DNA of 5,526 bases from Methylophilaceae bacterium UBA7525 (GTDB lineage Bacteria > Pseudomonadota > Gammaproteobacteria > Burkholderiales > Methylophilaceae). A program made the translations under genes and the position numbers. Shown here one piece after another: positions 5,446 through 5,526 of the stretch. The notes under the pieces are model-generated. The model searched no databases. It was not told the origin of the DNA and saw nothing but the letters and a program-made list of their open reading frames with translations. The stretch lies in contig DLMX01000046.1 in assembly GCA_002479405.1 (NCBI GenBank), positions 13,505 to 19,030 on the forward strand. Reading direction: 5' to 3'. The number at the start of each line of letters is the position of its first letter. Within the stretch, counting starts at the first letter, position 1.

Positions 5446-5526
5446 CTATTCGCCCGCTGCAAAGTTAATTTCTTGACCAGGCTTCAGGCTGACATACGCC
5501 TTTTTCCAGTCCTTGCGGCGACCCAT
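5446..5526 (-). CDS. rplW: 50S ribosomal protein L23, C-terminal end (cut by window edge)
   Basis: Only the last 26 codons and the TAG stop are inside the window. They read MGRRKDWKKAYVSLKPGQEI and then NFAAGE. This matches the C-terminus of L23, where GRR-DWKKAYV-LK-GQ is conserved. L23 sits at the tunnel exit and is the docking site for trigger factor and SRP. The Met at the window edge is an internal residue, not the start, since L23 is about 100 residues long. The gene ends 8 nt before rplB, as expected for the S10 operon, and its stop codon forms part of the rplB Shine-Dalgarno. Confidence 0.93.
   Translation of the reverse strand: MGRRKDWKKAYVSLKPGQEINFAAGE

Noticed and set aside
4979..5476. 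Plus-strand open frame of 165 codons opposite rplB and the end of rplW
   Set aside because: It is antisense to highly conserved L2 and shows no recognisable domain, so it is treated as chance.
1..5526. A hidden new system, mobile element, CRISPR array or horizontally acquired gene
   Set aside because: All but 149 bases and a few short gaps are core ribosomal-protein genes in standard order, with no transposase, repeat array, att-like site or foreign gene seen on either strand.

Overview
The window is a stretch of a bacterial chromosome carrying a classic ribosomal-protein cluster, entirely on the minus strand. It spans the last part of the S10 operon and the first part of the spc operon. In transcription order (right to left) the genes are rplW (3' end only), rplB, rpsS, rplV, rpsC, rplP, rpmC, rpsQ, then a 149-nt intergenic gap, then rplN, rplX, rplE, rpsN, rpsH and rplF (5' end only). 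This is the same order as in Escherichia coli.

The organism looks like a proteobacterium, most likely a betaproteobacterium. S14 is the 101-residue zinc-independent form. L24, L14, L6 (MSRVAKNPV start), the short L22 (MKVSAVLKGV start) and the L2 C-terminus (PWGTPTKGYRTRSNKRT) resemble betaproteobacterial proteins as I remember them. I cannot place the family without a database search. Base composition looks balanced, at about half G+C by eye, with no visible shift between genes.

Layout by region: positions 2341-5526 hold the S10-operon part, eight genes with gaps of 3-10 nt or overlaps of 4 nt (rpmC/rpsQ) and 17 nt (rpsC/rplP). Positions 2192-2340 are the only non-coding stretch of note. 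It contains a perfect 12-bp inverted repeat just after the rpsQ stop, a perfect TATAAT -10 box at the edge of that repeat, a GC-rich hairpin near the predicted mRNA 5' end, a weaker hairpin, and the rplN ribosome-binding site. It sits where the spc promoter lies in E. coli. Positions 1-2191 hold the spc-operon part, six genes with gaps of 5-15 nt.

All products are ribosome components: L23, L2, L22, L16, L29, L14, L24, L5 and L6 of the 50S subunit, and S19, S3, S17, S14 and S8 of the 30S subunit. Tight packing, with Shine-Dalgarno sequences often built into the previous stop codon, suggests translational coupling and balanced output. There are no mobile elements, CRISPR arrays, tRNA or rRNA genes, or foreign-looking genes. 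I found no new biological system. The points worth a second look are the S10/spc boundary, a hairpin inside the start of rplE, and modest length changes in S3 and S17.
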